Numbered from the stretch's first letter, positions 45,132 to 54,590 are shown. The stretch is 64,000 nt of DNA from CAZUNB01 sp964622235 (GCA_964622235.1 CAZUNB010000001.1:1-64000); one strand, 5' to 3'. Numbers and translations are program-made. The notes: generated from the sequence alone by a model not told the origin.

Positions 45132-48100
45132 ATGCAAACAATCGAACAAAATCAACCTGAGACTATGCAACACCCTGACCACAGTGGTATCACTGCTGAA
45201 ATCATCGCAGGAATCGGAGCCCTTGCCAGTCTTGATTTAGCAGTCAATAAACCTGGGTGGATTCGAAACATATCACCGCAGGATGTTATTGCTGGAGACT
45301 CTTTATCAGAATCTCTCGGTTTGCCCGGCGAGAGAGAGCCGCATACAGACGACTGGCTAACGGACGAGGACCGAACTGCAACTCAGGCAGCAATTAAGCG
45401 CATAACTAAGGAACAAAAAGAACACCAGAAAAAGCGGTTAGCCGAAGCCGAGCAAGAAGAAAACCCGGAAGCAAGAAGGGCACTAGTTCTAGACGCGTGG
45501 ACACACAACCCAGACACAGCTAAAAGAGTGGTGGGTTTTTTAAACGAAAGAGCAAAGCGAACACCTTCAAGCCGCCCATACTCAAGTCCAGACAATCCGG
45601 TAATGTCTGACGATGAAATTATTGAAGCAAGCGAATCTTCAAAAGGATTTCAAAGAGCGGTTGAATGGTGTACGACTCTTCGACCTCGTTTAATTCTAGA
45701 ACGCGGGACGAAAGAAATCCTTGAGAGTATGGTTGATAAAAATGCTCTCACCCAGTCTGTTGTTAGTATGGCTGATGCCGATCCTGATTCTTTTGTATAT
45801 CACCTCGAAGATATCCGAGACATAATTGATGACCCAGAGGCATTCGAAGGTGCCGTCCAAAAGGCGGAGAGAAACCTACCAGAACAAACGCTAGAACGAC
45901 TTACTCAAATGGTTATTGACGAAAAAGCAGCAGGCAAGCCATCAAGCCAAATGGAGGATCTTGCAAGATCAATGCTTGTACGCATGCGTGATAAACCATT
46001 AAATGCAGAGACGCTAGCAAACATTATTCAAGCCAAAATATGGACAAAAGAGGAGGTAACTAAGCAAGTTTCTGGCGTTGCATCAACAGCACACGGTATT
46101 AGCTACTATAACGACTTCGGCTACGACAGACTATCCAAAGTAATTTCACCAGAGATGGCTGAAACAGCTAAACAGGCAGCCATAACCGCGATTGAAGACA
46201 ACCCCAAAATGCTTTGCAGAGTGGCAGAAATAGATAGCAACCAGTTTCATAACGATGAACTGGTTACTAATGGCGGGGTCATGAGCCCTGAACTACTCAA
46301 CAAAACTGCAGAAAAACTACTGACCGATCCAACGCAATCATTTGGATTTTTCACTGGAGAATATCTCTCAGAACTAACCCCCGAAATAGGAAGCAGGGTA
46401 ATTGATCGAATTATCGAGCTCAGCACCGACTACTATCCGTCAGAAGAAATCATGGAAAAAGCAAGCGATGAACAGCTCGGTTCAATTCTTGGTAACTTTA
46501 CCCAGCATAAGCCCGGATTTTTACTTTCAGTGGTGGAAAATAATGAACGAGCGCTGGCGATAGTCTGTGCAATGCCGCCGGACAATAAGCTAGAAATAAT
46601 GGGTAGATTAAGCACGTATAACTTAATTAAATCGTCTGAAACATTGGAAACAATTGGGGTCCCAGCTGAAATAGTCGCTCAACAAATCAAATACTCATTT
46701 GACCGTAGCCCAGACATGAGTAGCCTGGTCTCAATTACAGATAAAGGCTTGCTCCCTCCTGACGACATTAGTGGGATGCGCGATCGACTAGTCGAAGCAG
46801 TAGCATCCGGCGAGACACGACCAGAGCAGTTTGTTGCAAACCGCGACCTCGATATTGAGGTTTTTAGCGATGAAGAATTAACGGCAGCAATAGCTGCAAT
46901 AGGTGAAGCTAATCCTGCGGCTGGTTTTGCTTGCGCACTTAAGAACCGGGGATATTATTCAAAAACTGAGATTGAAAAGATTATCAGTACCGCAATATCT
47001 GATCATCTCGATGATGATTTATTGTTAAGTGAAGTCTTTGCGAATGTCTACAGCGGTAAAGAACCTATAGTCAGCATTGTTGGTGGTTCTCGAGTTGCAG
47101 ATTTCGTCCAAGGACTATCAAGCAAGCAGCTTGACGGCATAGCCTACCGCCAAAACAAGATCGCTGCGACGATAGGGGTAGAGGGAACGAAAGCCTTAGC
47201 TCATAAAATTGTACAAGAAAATCCAGCTAGCTTACTACTTGAAGAGTTCCGTGATTTCTATGCGTCATTTTATCCTGATTTTGACCCAGATAGTTTTAAG
47301 GTAGAAGATTTACCAGAAAACACCGAAGTAAAAGATCTAGGTGGAAAATATCTAGTCGATAAATGGAAGAAATTACAAAGTTCAACTTCCGAAATTAGGA
47401 GGTCAGAGATAGCAACTGAACTATCCTCATTGTATCAAAAAATTAATGACATAAAACTTAATGGCAATGCAGAAGGCGCCCAAAAAATAGTTGACTCGCT
47501 TAATGGCACCAAGGTAAGCCGGAGAGAAGTAATTGGATCTCTTTGGCTGTTTACTGAGCTGGGTGAAAATATGCCAGAATCAGTTGAAGCTTACAGTGAT
47601 TTAGAAGAAATGCTAGTTGTCTCACTTGCAGATAAACTCGGTATGGAGGAGCCCAATAAAGAGCAGGTCAAACTATTAGTTGAAAGTGGTTTCCGCGTGT
47701 ATAGCTTTGGTGTTTACGCCAACGAACACATGAACCCAGCACATAAAGAGGTGCTAGGTGCAATCCTAAAGTCTAGCTTGGATGAGAATTTTACAGAATG
47801 GAAATACGGTGGGGATACTGAAGACGATCTTGAGCATCTTAAGTCTAGCGGTCTCGTACCCGAGAGTTTAACGTTAGACCAGTACCTAGCTTGGCAACAT
47901 GACGAAACCACCGAAACGAGCATCGGGCTAGAACTTGGAGCATCAACAGCGCTTGCAGCCATCTCAGACACCATGACCGGCTACCAACCAGAACTCTTAA
48001 TGACAGCTGCAGAAACAGACTATCAAGAGATAAAAGGTGAACTGCAAAGTATGGGGAAAACTTTTGGACAAGTCCACGGAAAGCTTAAAAGGCTAAGAGT

Positions 48101-48935
48101 ACTGAGAGATGATGCTCTAGAGGGAAGCAGAGAATACTCAAGAATTTCACTTAGTATAGACGAACTTGACGAAGAGATTAAAGACCTCAACCAAGAAAAG
48201 TCTCAACTGCAACAATTGTTTGACGTGAAAACTTTACTAGATTTGTCGCTTAATCAGATAAATGCAGGGAAAGTACAGGATGAAAAGGGAAGAGACAGAG
48301 ACATTGGCGACCTACTAAATCGTTTATCAAAAAATACGCCGAAGTCTTACGCATTTATTATCGGGTCCGTCGAAGATACCCTGGAGAACTTTAGAAAACA
48401 AAATAGCGGTGTAATGAATGTCTCCGTGGTAGACACTGCTGATTTATCAACAACCATCGAAATTGGGGCCTATCCTGCCGCATCGTGTCAACACTTTGAT
48501 GGTGGTGTGGTAAATGAAGCCCTACTTGGATACACGGAGCCAACAACAAAACTATTGGTCGCCAAGAACGACAAAGGCACCCCAGTAGCAAGATCCGTCT
48601 TTAGGCTCATGACCAACAGTGAAGGCCAAACGTCTCTTCATCTTGAAAATGTGTATGCGGCGGAGCTAAGTGATGGAGTAATTTCCGCCATACTTATGGC
48701 AGCACATGCAAAAGCACAGGCAATGGGAGTCTCTCTTTTCGTCTCTTCAAAATCACAAGATGCGGCCGGGAATATGATTCCAAATATTTTTGCGACATCT
48801 CCGATCCCACAAAAATCTACCGATACAAAGCTACGATCTACGGCAAGTATTCGCGCTCCATCTATCTATGTAGACTCGAACGGAGGCTCAACGCAAAGAC
48901 AGTACACATTAAATAAACTAGCTCTAATAGAGTAA
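45132..48935 (+). CDS. Very large orphan protein (1267 residues)
   Basis: The largest gene in the window and not recognised. Residues about 90-950 are mostly helical with irregular ARM/HEAT-like spacing, few cysteines and no membrane helix. A coiled coil (about residues 1000-1035, DELDEEIKDLNQEKSQLQQ) leads into a C-terminal globular domain of about 190 residues with ASCQHFDGGVVNEALLGY, KLLVAKNDKGTPVARSVFRL and a helix rich in alanine, loosely reminiscent of an acetyltransferase-like alpha/beta fold. No signal peptide, so it is probably cytosolic. A TTGACA lies 53 nt upstream with TATTGT 17 nt after it. Confidence 0.75.
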   Translation: MQTIEQNQPETMQHPDHSGITAEIIAGIGALASLDLAVNKPGWIRNISPQDVIAGDSLSESLGLPGEREPHTDDWLTDEDRTATQAAIKRITKEQKEHQKKRLAEAEQEENPEARRALVLDAWTHNPDTAKRVVGFLNERAKRTPSSRPYSSPDNPVMSDDEIIEASESSKGFQRAVEWCTTLRPRLILERGTKEILESMVDKNALTQSVVSMADADPDSFVYHLEDIRDIIDDPEAFEGAVQKAERNLPEQTLERLTQMVIDEKAAGKPSSQMEDLARSMLVRMRDKPLNAETLANIIQAKIWTKEEVTKQVSGVASTAHGISYYNDFGYDRLSKVISPEMAETAKQAAITAIEDNPKMLCRVAEIDSNQFHNDELVTNGGVMSPELLNKTAEKLLTDPTQSFGFFTGEYLSELTPEIGSRVIDRIIELSTDYYPSEEIMEKASDEQLGSILGNFTQHKPGFLLSVVENNERALAIVCAMPPDNKLEIMGRLSTYNLIKSSETLETIGVPAEIVAQQIKYSFDRSPDMSSLVSITDKGLLPPDDISGMRDRLVEAVASGETRPEQFVANRDLDIEVFSDEELTAAIAAIGEANPAAGFACALKNRGYYSKTEIEKIISTAISDHLDDDLLLSEVFANVYSGKEPIVSIVGGSRVADFVQGLSSKQLDGIAYRQNKIAATIGVEGTKALAHKIVQENPASLLLEEFRDFYASFYPDFDPDSFKVEDLPENTEVKDLGGKYLVDKWKKLQSSTSEIRRSEIATELSSLYQKINDIKLNGNAEGAQKIVDSLNGTKVSRREVIGSLWLFTELGENMPESVEAYSDLEEMLVVSLADKLGMEEPNKEQVKLLVESGFRVYSFGVYANEHMNPAHKEVLGAILKSSLDENFTEWKYGGDTEDDLEHLKSSGLVPESLTLDQYLAWQHDETTETSIGLELGASTALAAISDTMTGYQPELLMTAAETDYQEIKGELQSMGKTFGQVHGKLKRLRVLRDDALEGSREYSRISLSIDELDEEIKDLNQEKSQLQQLFDVKTLLDLSLNQINAGKVQDEKGRDRDIGDLLNRLSKNTPKSYAFIIGSVEDTLENFRKQNSGVMNVSVVDTADLSTTIEIGAYPAASCQHFDGGVVNEALLGYTEPTTKLLVAKNDKGTPVARSVFRLMTNSEGQTSLHLENVYAAELSDGVISAILMAAHAKAQAMGVSLFVSSKSQDAAGNMIPNIFATSPIPQKSTDTKLRSTASIRAPSIYVDSNGGSTQRQYTLNKLALIE

Positions 48936-49004
48936 GGGTTATGGGATCTAGTAGATTGATGCATTTGCTATACTTTTATAAACAGTAAATTAAACGGGGA
49001 AAAT

Positions 49005-49760
49005 ATGAAAAAATTTATTGCATTTGATATTGATGACACTTTGGCGGTCAGTAAACAGCCGATTAGCGAGCAGATGAACGGACTGCTTGATAAATTAATG
49101 GAAAAATATGAGGTTTGCGTAATTTCTGGCGGGATTTTCAGCGTCCACAAACAGCAAATCATTGATCCTATGACGTCGGCAGGCACAGGTAATCTCGGAA
49201 AACTACACGTTTTATCTACTTGCGGAACACAGTACTTCAAACAGCAAGATGATAAGTCCTGGGACACAATCTATAAACAAGCTATCCCCGAAACAGACCG
49301 CAAGAAAATTGCCGAAACGCTCGAAAGTGTCGCTCGTGAGCTCGGCTATTGGGAAGAAAATCCAGCTGGTGAGATTATCGAAGACCGTGAAACTCAAGTA
49401 ACTTTCAGCGCACTTGGTCAAAAAGCCAGCCCCGAAGATAAATACGCCTGGGACCCAGACCATATCAAGAAATATGCACTCCGAGACAAAGCTCAAGAAC
49501 TAGTGCCAGAATACGAATTCCGCGCAGGTGGCACGACTAGCATTGACGTGACACAGAAGGGTGTTGATAAAGCTTTTGGCATGAGAGAACTAATGCAATT
49601 AAATAACCTCGATAAATCTGACATCTTGTTCATCGGCGATAACCTCAAACCAGGTGGTAATGATTATCCGGTCAAAGAAATGGGGATCGATACAATTGCG
49701 GTTGAGCGCTGGGAAGACACCGCATTAGTTATAGAAACTATTTTAAAGATTACAAACTAA
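49005..49760 (+). CDS. HAD-IIB phosphatase/mutase, phosphomannomutase-like
   Basis: A 251-residue HAD enzyme. FDIDDTLAVSK gives the nucleophile and acid aspartates, VISGG motif II, and GGTTSIDVTQKGVDK with FIGDNLKPGGNDYPV closely follow the eukaryote-type phosphomannomutase/sugar-phosphatase pattern. It may interconvert mannose 6- and 1-phosphates or hydrolyse a sugar phosphate. GGGG lies 6-7 nt before the ATG. Its stop overlaps the next start (TAATG). Confidence 0.8.
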   Translation: MKKFIAFDIDDTLAVSKQPISEQMNGLLDKLMEKYEVCVISGGIFSVHKQQIIDPMTSAGTGNLGKLHVLSTCGTQYFKQQDDKSWDTIYKQAIPETDRKKIAETLESVARELGYWEENPAGEIIEDRETQVTFSALGQKASPEDKYAWDPDHIKKYALRDKAQELVPEYEFRAGGTTSIDVTQKGVDKAFGMRELMQLNNLDKSDILFIGDNLKPGGNDYPVKEMGIDTIAVERWEDTALVIETILKITN

Positions 49761-50338
49761 TGAATGATCCATTTTCCCACAAAAGCTTTACTGTTCGCCG
49801 TAAGTTTTGGCAGTTTCTAGGTGCCACTATTCATATCCGTAGTTTTGACGGACAACTGATTGGCAACGCCAAGCTCAAAGCGTTTAAGCTACGCGAGGCT
49901 ATCACCTTGTTCGCCGACGATGCTCGGACTATCCCACTGCTAAGTATAAAGGCGCGAACTATTCTCGATTTTGGCACAGTTTATGATGTTTTAGATCTTG
50001 ATAATAAACGAATTGGTAGCCTAAAACGACAGGGATGGAAAAGTATAGTATCTGACCAATGGCAAATTTGGGATGCAGACGAGCAAGTTATTGGAGAAAT
50101 CAATGAAGATAACGTTGCACTCGCACTAGTACGACGGTTTTTAACTAACCTTATACCGCAAAAATTTACTCTTACGGATAAGTCTGGAAAAGTGTATGGA
50201 AATGTTTCACAACGATTCAACCCCCTTATCGTTGAGCTAGATGTAAAGCTCGAATCAGAAATCGAGACTGGAATAGACCCTCGCTTAACCATGGTCGCAA
50301 CACTAATGCTTGCCGCTATAGAAGGCAGACAGGGCTAA
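49760..50338 (+). CDS. LURP-one-related (scramblase-like beta-barrel) protein
   Basis: A 192-residue soluble protein. VRRKFWQFLGATIHIRSFDG, LSIKARTILDFGTVYDVLD, RIGSLKRQGWKSIVSDQW and a late hydrophobic helix (LTMVATLMLAAIEG) fit the LURP-one-related family, a tubby-like barrel with unclear cellular role. It overlaps the PMM-like gene by one base, so the two are coupled. Confidence 0.7.
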   Translation: MNDPFSHKSFTVRRKFWQFLGATIHIRSFDGQLIGNAKLKAFKLREAITLFADDARTIPLLSIKARTILDFGTVYDVLDLDNKRIGSLKRQGWKSIVSDQWQIWDADEQVIGEINEDNVALALVRRFLTNLIPQKFTLTDKSGKVYGNVSQRFNPLIVELDVKLESEIETGIDPRLTMVATLMLAAIEGRQG

Positions 50339-50699
50339 AGCCCTAGTTTATTATTAAAAAATTCATTTTTCTAACCTATTACTTTGCACCAGCAAAGCAG
50401 TACAAAGCTCTCTCTCACCCTCAAAAGCTACTGCCCGATGCAGCAGTCGATTTGCAGGCTTTTGGGTCTGGGCATAAGAAAACCAAAGCCTGGGTGTGAA
50501 TGTAAAATAAACAATCTCAGGATAGGTGTGTTTGAGTGAGTGGAGCGAACGAGTTCGCCTATCCATTGTTTATCTTTACAATGAGCACGCCAAGCGACGT
50601 GACAGCCCAGCACTTTGCTCAACCTTGGTGACAAAGTTGAATGGGGTAAAAAAGGAATATAGTGCTTTGTTACTTTTGACAGCAAAAGTAAGGGAAGAT
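50339..50699. other. Non-coding, hairpin-rich stretch
   Basis: No gene is supported. ATAAACAAT plus GGATAGG (about 50508-50527) pairs with CCTATCC plus ATTGTTTAT (about 50558-50574), leaving a loop with GAGTGAGTGGAGCGAACGAG. CTTTGC/GCAAAG (50382-50397) and CTTTTG/CAAAAG (near 50674-50688) are further hairpins. Related to 1-411. Confidence 0.55.
50601..50641. repeat. Dispersed palindromic repeat, copy 2
   Basis: About 33 of 40 bases match 311-351; the hairpin CAACCTTG-GTGA-CAAAGTTG is kept with one mismatch pair. Confidence 0.6.
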
Positions 50700-50951
50700 T
50701 TATTTTTTGAAAATAGCTTTATAGATAGCAATAACGATTACTGCGCCAACCGTAGCAACCATAAGGCTGTAGAGGTTGAAGCCAGTTACCGGTGTGCCTC
50801 CAAAGAAGTTGAAAACTGCGCCACCAACGACTGCACCTAGGACACCAGCGATAATATTACCGATTATTCCTTGTGATTCGTTTGTTTTTGCGATCATCGA
50901 AGCTATCCAGCCTGCGATTCCACCTAGAATTATTGTTGCTAAAATGCCCAT
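50700..50951 (-). CDS. GlsB/YeaQ/YmgE-family stress membrane protein
   Basis: An 83-residue three-helix membrane protein with IILGGIAGWIASMI, GIIGNIIAGVLGAVVGG and a C-terminal helix, the glycine-rich pattern of the transglycosylase-associated (GlsB/YeaQ) family, small general-stress proteins. GGAG precedes the ATG by 8 nt. Confidence 0.85.
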   Translation of the reverse strand: MGILATIILGGIAGWIASMIAKTNESQGIIGNIIAGVLGAVVGGAVFNFFGGTPVTGFNLYSLMVATVGAVIVIAIYKAIFKK

Positions 50952-51013
50952 AAAAAAACTCCTTTTATTAGTTAGGATGTATTTTTATTATACACGATTA
51001 AAATATTTGTCTA

Positions 51014-51041
51014 TTGAATTTATATATGTTTATGTTATAAT
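51014..51041 (+). promoter_or_regulatory. Promoter candidate
   Basis: TTGAAT (51014-51019), 16-nt spacer, TATAAT (51036-51041), upstream of the gene at 51108; leader about 60 nt. Confidence 0.45.
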
Positions 51042-51107
51042 ATAATTATAAGTATCGAGAATGAACTTAATTTTGATAGTAGTGACAGTAGATTTTGTTC
51101 GTTACAA

Positions 51108-51410
51108 ATGCCTATAGACATGGCACTAAAAAGAAACCCTCCTATTAGCGAAGAAGTTGTTGTTGATGCGGATATAACTGTAGAAGGGGAAAATTTTTCC
51201 GCCTACTTTGTAAACTTAAACGAACTAGGCTGTTCCGAGTTAAAAGGATCTCAAGAGACGCTGGCAATTGACTCCTCGCCACAAGATGGTGGAAGAATGT
51301 GTATTGTTATCGAAACCCCTAAAGTAAGCGGCATTGATACGACTTTCAAGGAAATAGATGCGAAAAAAGCAACAGAAATCGGTGCGTTGATACGCAACTT
51401 CAAGATATAA
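51108..51410 (+). CDS. Small protein, unknown
   Basis: A 100-residue soluble protein, acidic, predicted beta-rich (DADITVEGENFSAYFVNLN), without membrane segment or recognised family. A second ATG four codons in (51120) is an alternative start; neither has a good ribosome site. A promoter-like sequence lies 67 nt upstream. It converges on the LPATG surface-protein gene. Confidence 0.5.
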   Translation: MPIDMALKRNPPISEEVVVDADITVEGENFSAYFVNLNELGCSELKGSQETLAIDSSPQDGGRMCIVIETPKVSGIDTTFKEIDAKKATEIGALIRNFKI

Positions 51411-51429
51411 CAACTAACACCGAGATTTT

Positions 51430-52305
51430 TTATTTTGATTCAAGTCTTTTTTTGCTGAATGCAATGAACACTATTGATAAAAATGCTAATCCAGCACTAG
51501 CTAGGTAGAGATGAGCAATGTTTGAACCAGTGGCTGGTAGCTGGGCGGAGGTTGGAGCGTTTCCCTCTGGTGCAGAAGAAGTAGTTTGGCTAGCAGATGC
51601 TTGACTAGCACAGCCAGCATCATCGTAAGTTAGCTCGGCAGTTTCGATTGTTGTTTGGGCGGTTGTGGTTTGACCACCAATCCATTGTTGAATGTAAATT
51701 CCAATGTCGTCCTGATTGTAGCCCGTAATATCCCAAGTTGCGTCAAGTCGACCTGCGTAGCCAAGACTGGCTGGGAAAAAATTAACACCATCACCTAAAC
51801 CACGATCAACAGTAGCAAATGATGATTGGCCAAAGGCCACTGGAAGCCAAGTGTTTCCATCCTCGCCAGTGGCAATCGTATAGTTATTAAGTAAAACCAA
51901 ATCATTTGTGTTGTATAGACCCAGAAAAACACCTCCAACTGCTGCTTCATTTTGAGCTATTGTGTTTGTTGTTAGCCGAATATTTTGTATTTGTGCTCCA
52001 GTGCAAAGAGAGGAGAGGTCGGCCCTCCAGCTATATCCAGCAGGAGGTTCAGCTGAGCTACGGTCATCTAGATTTGTCGCTATATTGTTAGACGGATCTG
52101 TGATTACCACGCCAAGTTCAGAGACCAATTGCGAGCTTTCATCTGCAATGTGGATATCGTCATTGGCGGTAGTCGTATTAAGCTGAAGAGTCTGAGTAGC
52201 TGCCGAAACATTGATACCGCTTATACTGAAAATCAATAAAATACTTACAAACACTACACCGCTAAGTTGTTTGATTCTTGTTGTTGAATGGTTTTCCACG
52301 CCCAT
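51430..52305 (-). CDS. LPATG-anchored surface protein
   Basis: A 291-residue secreted protein: signal helix (about residues 14-35), then a beta-rich domain of about 200 residues (TTTANDDIHIADESSQLV, DVTWDITGYNQDDIG-like segments), an S/T/Q-rich linker, LPATG, a membrane helix and the basic end SKKRLESK. The domain is not recognised. A sortase substrate. Confidence 0.8.
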   Translation of the reverse strand: MGVENHSTTRIKQLSGVVFVSILLIFSISGINVSAATQTLQLNTTTANDDIHIADESSQLVSELGVVITDPSNNIATNLDDRSSAEPPAGYSWRADLSSLCTGAQIQNIRLTTNTIAQNEAAVGGVFLGLYNTNDLVLLNNYTIATGEDGNTWLPVAFGQSSFATVDRGLGDGVNFFPASLGYAGRLDATWDITGYNQDDIGIYIQQWIGGQTTTAQTTIETAELTYDDAGCASQASASQTTSSAPEGNAPTSAQLPATGSNIAHLYLASAGLAFLSIVFIAFSKKRLESK

Positions 52306-52392
52306 ATAGATGACCTCACTTATTAATATAATTAATTTGCAAAAATCATAACATATGATGACGCTTAAGGCAATGTATTAAAGTAGATAAAA

Positions 52393-52419
52393 CTAGCACT
52401 TGCATGGTGAGAGTGCCAA
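52393..52419. promoter_or_regulatory. CIRCE operator (HrcA site)
   Basis: CTAGCACTT-9 nt-GAGTGCCAA, versus consensus TTAGCACTC-N9-GAGTGCTAA: 7/9 and 8/9 matches with the exact 9-nt spacer. It overlaps the groES promoter, so HrcA would repress at normal temperature. HrcA itself is not in the window. Confidence 0.85.
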
Positions 52420-52428
52420 TGCTATGAT
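52400..52428 (+). promoter_or_regulatory. groES-groEL promoter
   Basis: TTGCAT (52400-52405), 17-nt spacer, TATGAT (52423-52428); lies within and just after the CIRCE element. Confidence 0.65.
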
Positions 52429-52469
52429 TTTAAGTACCAATAATTAGCAAACAAAGGAGGAGAGTGCCA

Positions 52470-52733
52470 ATGGCCAAAATTACACCATTGAAGGATCGCG
52501 TAGTCGCTGTTCGCGAAGTAGCGGAGAGCAAGACTAAGTCGGGGCTATATCTGCCAGACAACGCCAAAGAATCACCAAAAACAGCGGTGATAGAGTCTGT
52601 CGGTAAAGAAGTGAAGTCAGTTAAAAAAGGCGAGAAAATCGTCTTTAAAGAATACACTGCAACTGAACTCAAAATCGACGGAACTGAATATCTTGTCATT
52701 AAAGAAGAGGATATTTTAGCTACGGTTGCGTAG
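52470..52733 (+). CDS. groES: Co-chaperonin GroES
   Basis: An 87-residue GroES that caps the GroEL ring. ITPLKDRVVAVREVAE, SGLYLPDNAKE and KKGEKIVFKEYTATELKIDG are typical. I start at ATG 52470 (ribosome site AAAGGAGG, 9-nt spacing) rather than at the GTG two codons upstream. First gene of the heat-shock operon; a second copy of the CIRCE half-site GAGTGCCAATG spans the start codon. Confidence 0.95.
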   Translation: MAKITPLKDRVVAVREVAESKTKSGLYLPDNAKESPKTAVIESVGKEVKSVKKGEKIVFKEYTATELKIDGTEYLVIKEEDILATVA

Positions 52734-52760
52734 TTAAAATTTATAGAAAGGAAATTATTT

Positions 52761-54398
52761 ATGGCTAAAAAAATGTTTTACGATGACGAAGCTCGACGAC
52801 GAGTTTTGGCTGGAGCACAGAAACTGTATGATGCAGTAAAAGTAACGATGGGACCAAAAGGTCGCAACGTTGTAATCAGCAAAAGCTTCGGCAACCCAAC
52901 CGTTACACACGATGGTGTTACCGTCGCTAAAGCGGTTGATCTTCCCGAAGACAATGATGAAAACCTTGGTGAAAAGGTTGGCGCAGAGCTAATCAAGCAA
53001 GCTGCGAGCAAGATGAACGACGTCGCCGGTGATGGTACAACTACTGTTACTGTTCTGACTTACCACATCCTAGCTGAAGCTAACCGTCTTATCGCGGCTG
53101 GCCATAACCCAATGGATCTCCGTAAGGGTGTTGAAAAAGCTGGACAAGAAGCCCTCGAAGCTCTTTCAAGTATGCGCGTCGATATCGCCGCTAAAGCAGA
53201 CAAGGTTGCTCAAGTTGCAACAATTAGTGCAGGTGACGAAGAAATTGGGGAAATGATTGCTGATGTTATCGGCAAAGTTGGCAAAGATGGTGTTGTTACT
53301 GTCGAAGAGGGCCAAAGTCTTGGCTTAGAGAGTGAAGTTGTTGAAGGTTTCAATATGGACCGTGGATTTGTCAGCCCCTACATGGTTACCGACAGCGCTC
53401 GCATGGAAGCAAGCTACGATAAGCCAGCAATTCTCGTTACAACTCAAAAAGTCAGTAGCATCCAAGAATTCCTACCACTACTTGAGAAACTAGCTCAATC
53501 TGGCAAAAAAGATCTCGTGATTATCGCTGAAGATATCGATGGTGAAGCACTCGCGACACTAGTGTTAAACAAGCTGAAAGGTACGTTCAACACTCTCGCA
53601 CTGAAGGCTCCAGCTTTCGGTGATCGTCGAAAAGCTATTCTCGAAGACATTGCTATCCTAACCGGTGCAACTGTTATCGACGAAGAGCGCGGCTACACCT
53701 TCGAAAATGCTGAGCTCGATATGCTCGGGTCAGCTCGAAGAGTGATTGCCGACAAAGATCAGACAACTATCATCGAAGGCGCCGGAAGTGCAGCTGATGT
53801 GGCTTCACGAATTGATCAAATTCGTACTCACATCGACAATGCTACTAGCGAATATGACAAAGAGAACCTAGAGAAACGACAAGCTGCCCTTAGTGGTAAA
53901 GTCGCCGTTATTAAAGTCGGCGGCGCAACTGAAACTGAAATCGAAGAGAAGAAATTCCGAGTCGATGACGCAGTTGCTGCTACAAAGGCTGCTCTCGACG
54001 AAGGTATCGTCCCAGGTGGTGGCATCACACTGATTAACATCGCCAACAAGATCAGTGATGAAAACAGTGCTGGGTATCAGCTGCTTAAGAACGCACTGGT
54101 CCAACCGTTTAAACACCTGATGGCAAATGCTGGGCTTAACCCAGACGAGAAGCTACCTCAGGTTCGTAGCGCTGCTAAAGCCGGACAAGGCTTCAACGTT
54201 AACAGCCCTGAAGAATTGGTCGACATGATCAAAGCTGGAGTCATTGACCCAGCTCGTGTGACCAAAGAAGTTATTCAGAATGCAGTTTCGATAGCTGCAA
54301 CTGCTATGACAATGGGCGGCCTTGTGGTCGAAATCCCAGAAGCTGAAGCTCCAATGCCAGGTGGTGGTATGGGCGGCGGCATGCCTGGAATGATGTAG
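52761..54398 (+). CDS. groEL: Chaperonin GroEL
   Basis: A 545-residue chaperonin, full length. ATP-binding MGPKGRNVVI and GDGTTTVTVLTYHIL, apical-domain EGFNMDRGFVSPYMVTD, equatorial GGITLINIANK, and the C-terminal GGM tail (GGGMGGGMPGMM) are present. AAGGA precedes the ATG. Co-transcribed with groES (27 nt apart) and followed by strong terminators. Confidence 0.98.
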   Translation: MAKKMFYDDEARRRVLAGAQKLYDAVKVTMGPKGRNVVISKSFGNPTVTHDGVTVAKAVDLPEDNDENLGEKVGAELIKQAASKMNDVAGDGTTTVTVLTYHILAEANRLIAAGHNPMDLRKGVEKAGQEALEALSSMRVDIAAKADKVAQVATISAGDEEIGEMIADVIGKVGKDGVVTVEEGQSLGLESEVVEGFNMDRGFVSPYMVTDSARMEASYDKPAILVTTQKVSSIQEFLPLLEKLAQSGKKDLVIIAEDIDGEALATLVLNKLKGTFNTLALKAPAFGDRRKAILEDIAILTGATVIDEERGYTFENAELDMLGSARRVIADKDQTTIIEGAGSAADVASRIDQIRTHIDNATSEYDKENLEKRQAALSGKVAVIKVGGATETEIEEKKFRVDDAVAATKAALDEGIVPGGGITLINIANKISDENSAGYQLLKNALVQPFKHLMANAGLNPDEKLPQVRSAAKAGQGFNVNSPEELVDMIKAGVIDPARVTKEVIQNAVSIAATAMTMGGLVVEIPEAEAPMPGGGMGGGMPGMM

Positions 54399-54403
54399 TT
54401 TAT

Positions 54404-54432
54404 AAGGGGAGAGAACAACTCCCTCTCCCCTT
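54404..54432 (+). terminator. Hairpin after groEL
   Basis: AAGGGGAGAG pairs perfectly with CTCTCCCCTT, 6 nt after the groEL stop; no long U-tract follows. Confidence 0.65.
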
Positions 54433-54470
54433 AATTAGTTACACTCAGAGCCCTTCTCAAATAAGGCCAA

Positions 54471-54498
54471 ACAGACCAGCAAGCAATTGCTGGTCTGT
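54471..54498 (+). terminator. Intrinsic terminator downstream of groEL
   Basis: ACAGACCAGCAA and TTGCTGGTCTGT form a perfect 12-bp stem with a GCAA tetraloop, followed by TTGT. Confidence 0.75.
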
Positions 54499-54590
54499 TT
54501 GTATATGTGGCAGATTTTGTCTGTTATTTTAAAAATAGATGAGTAGTTTTCTCATTGTCCGCTTTTTGGACTGCCCATCTGTCAAACTAT

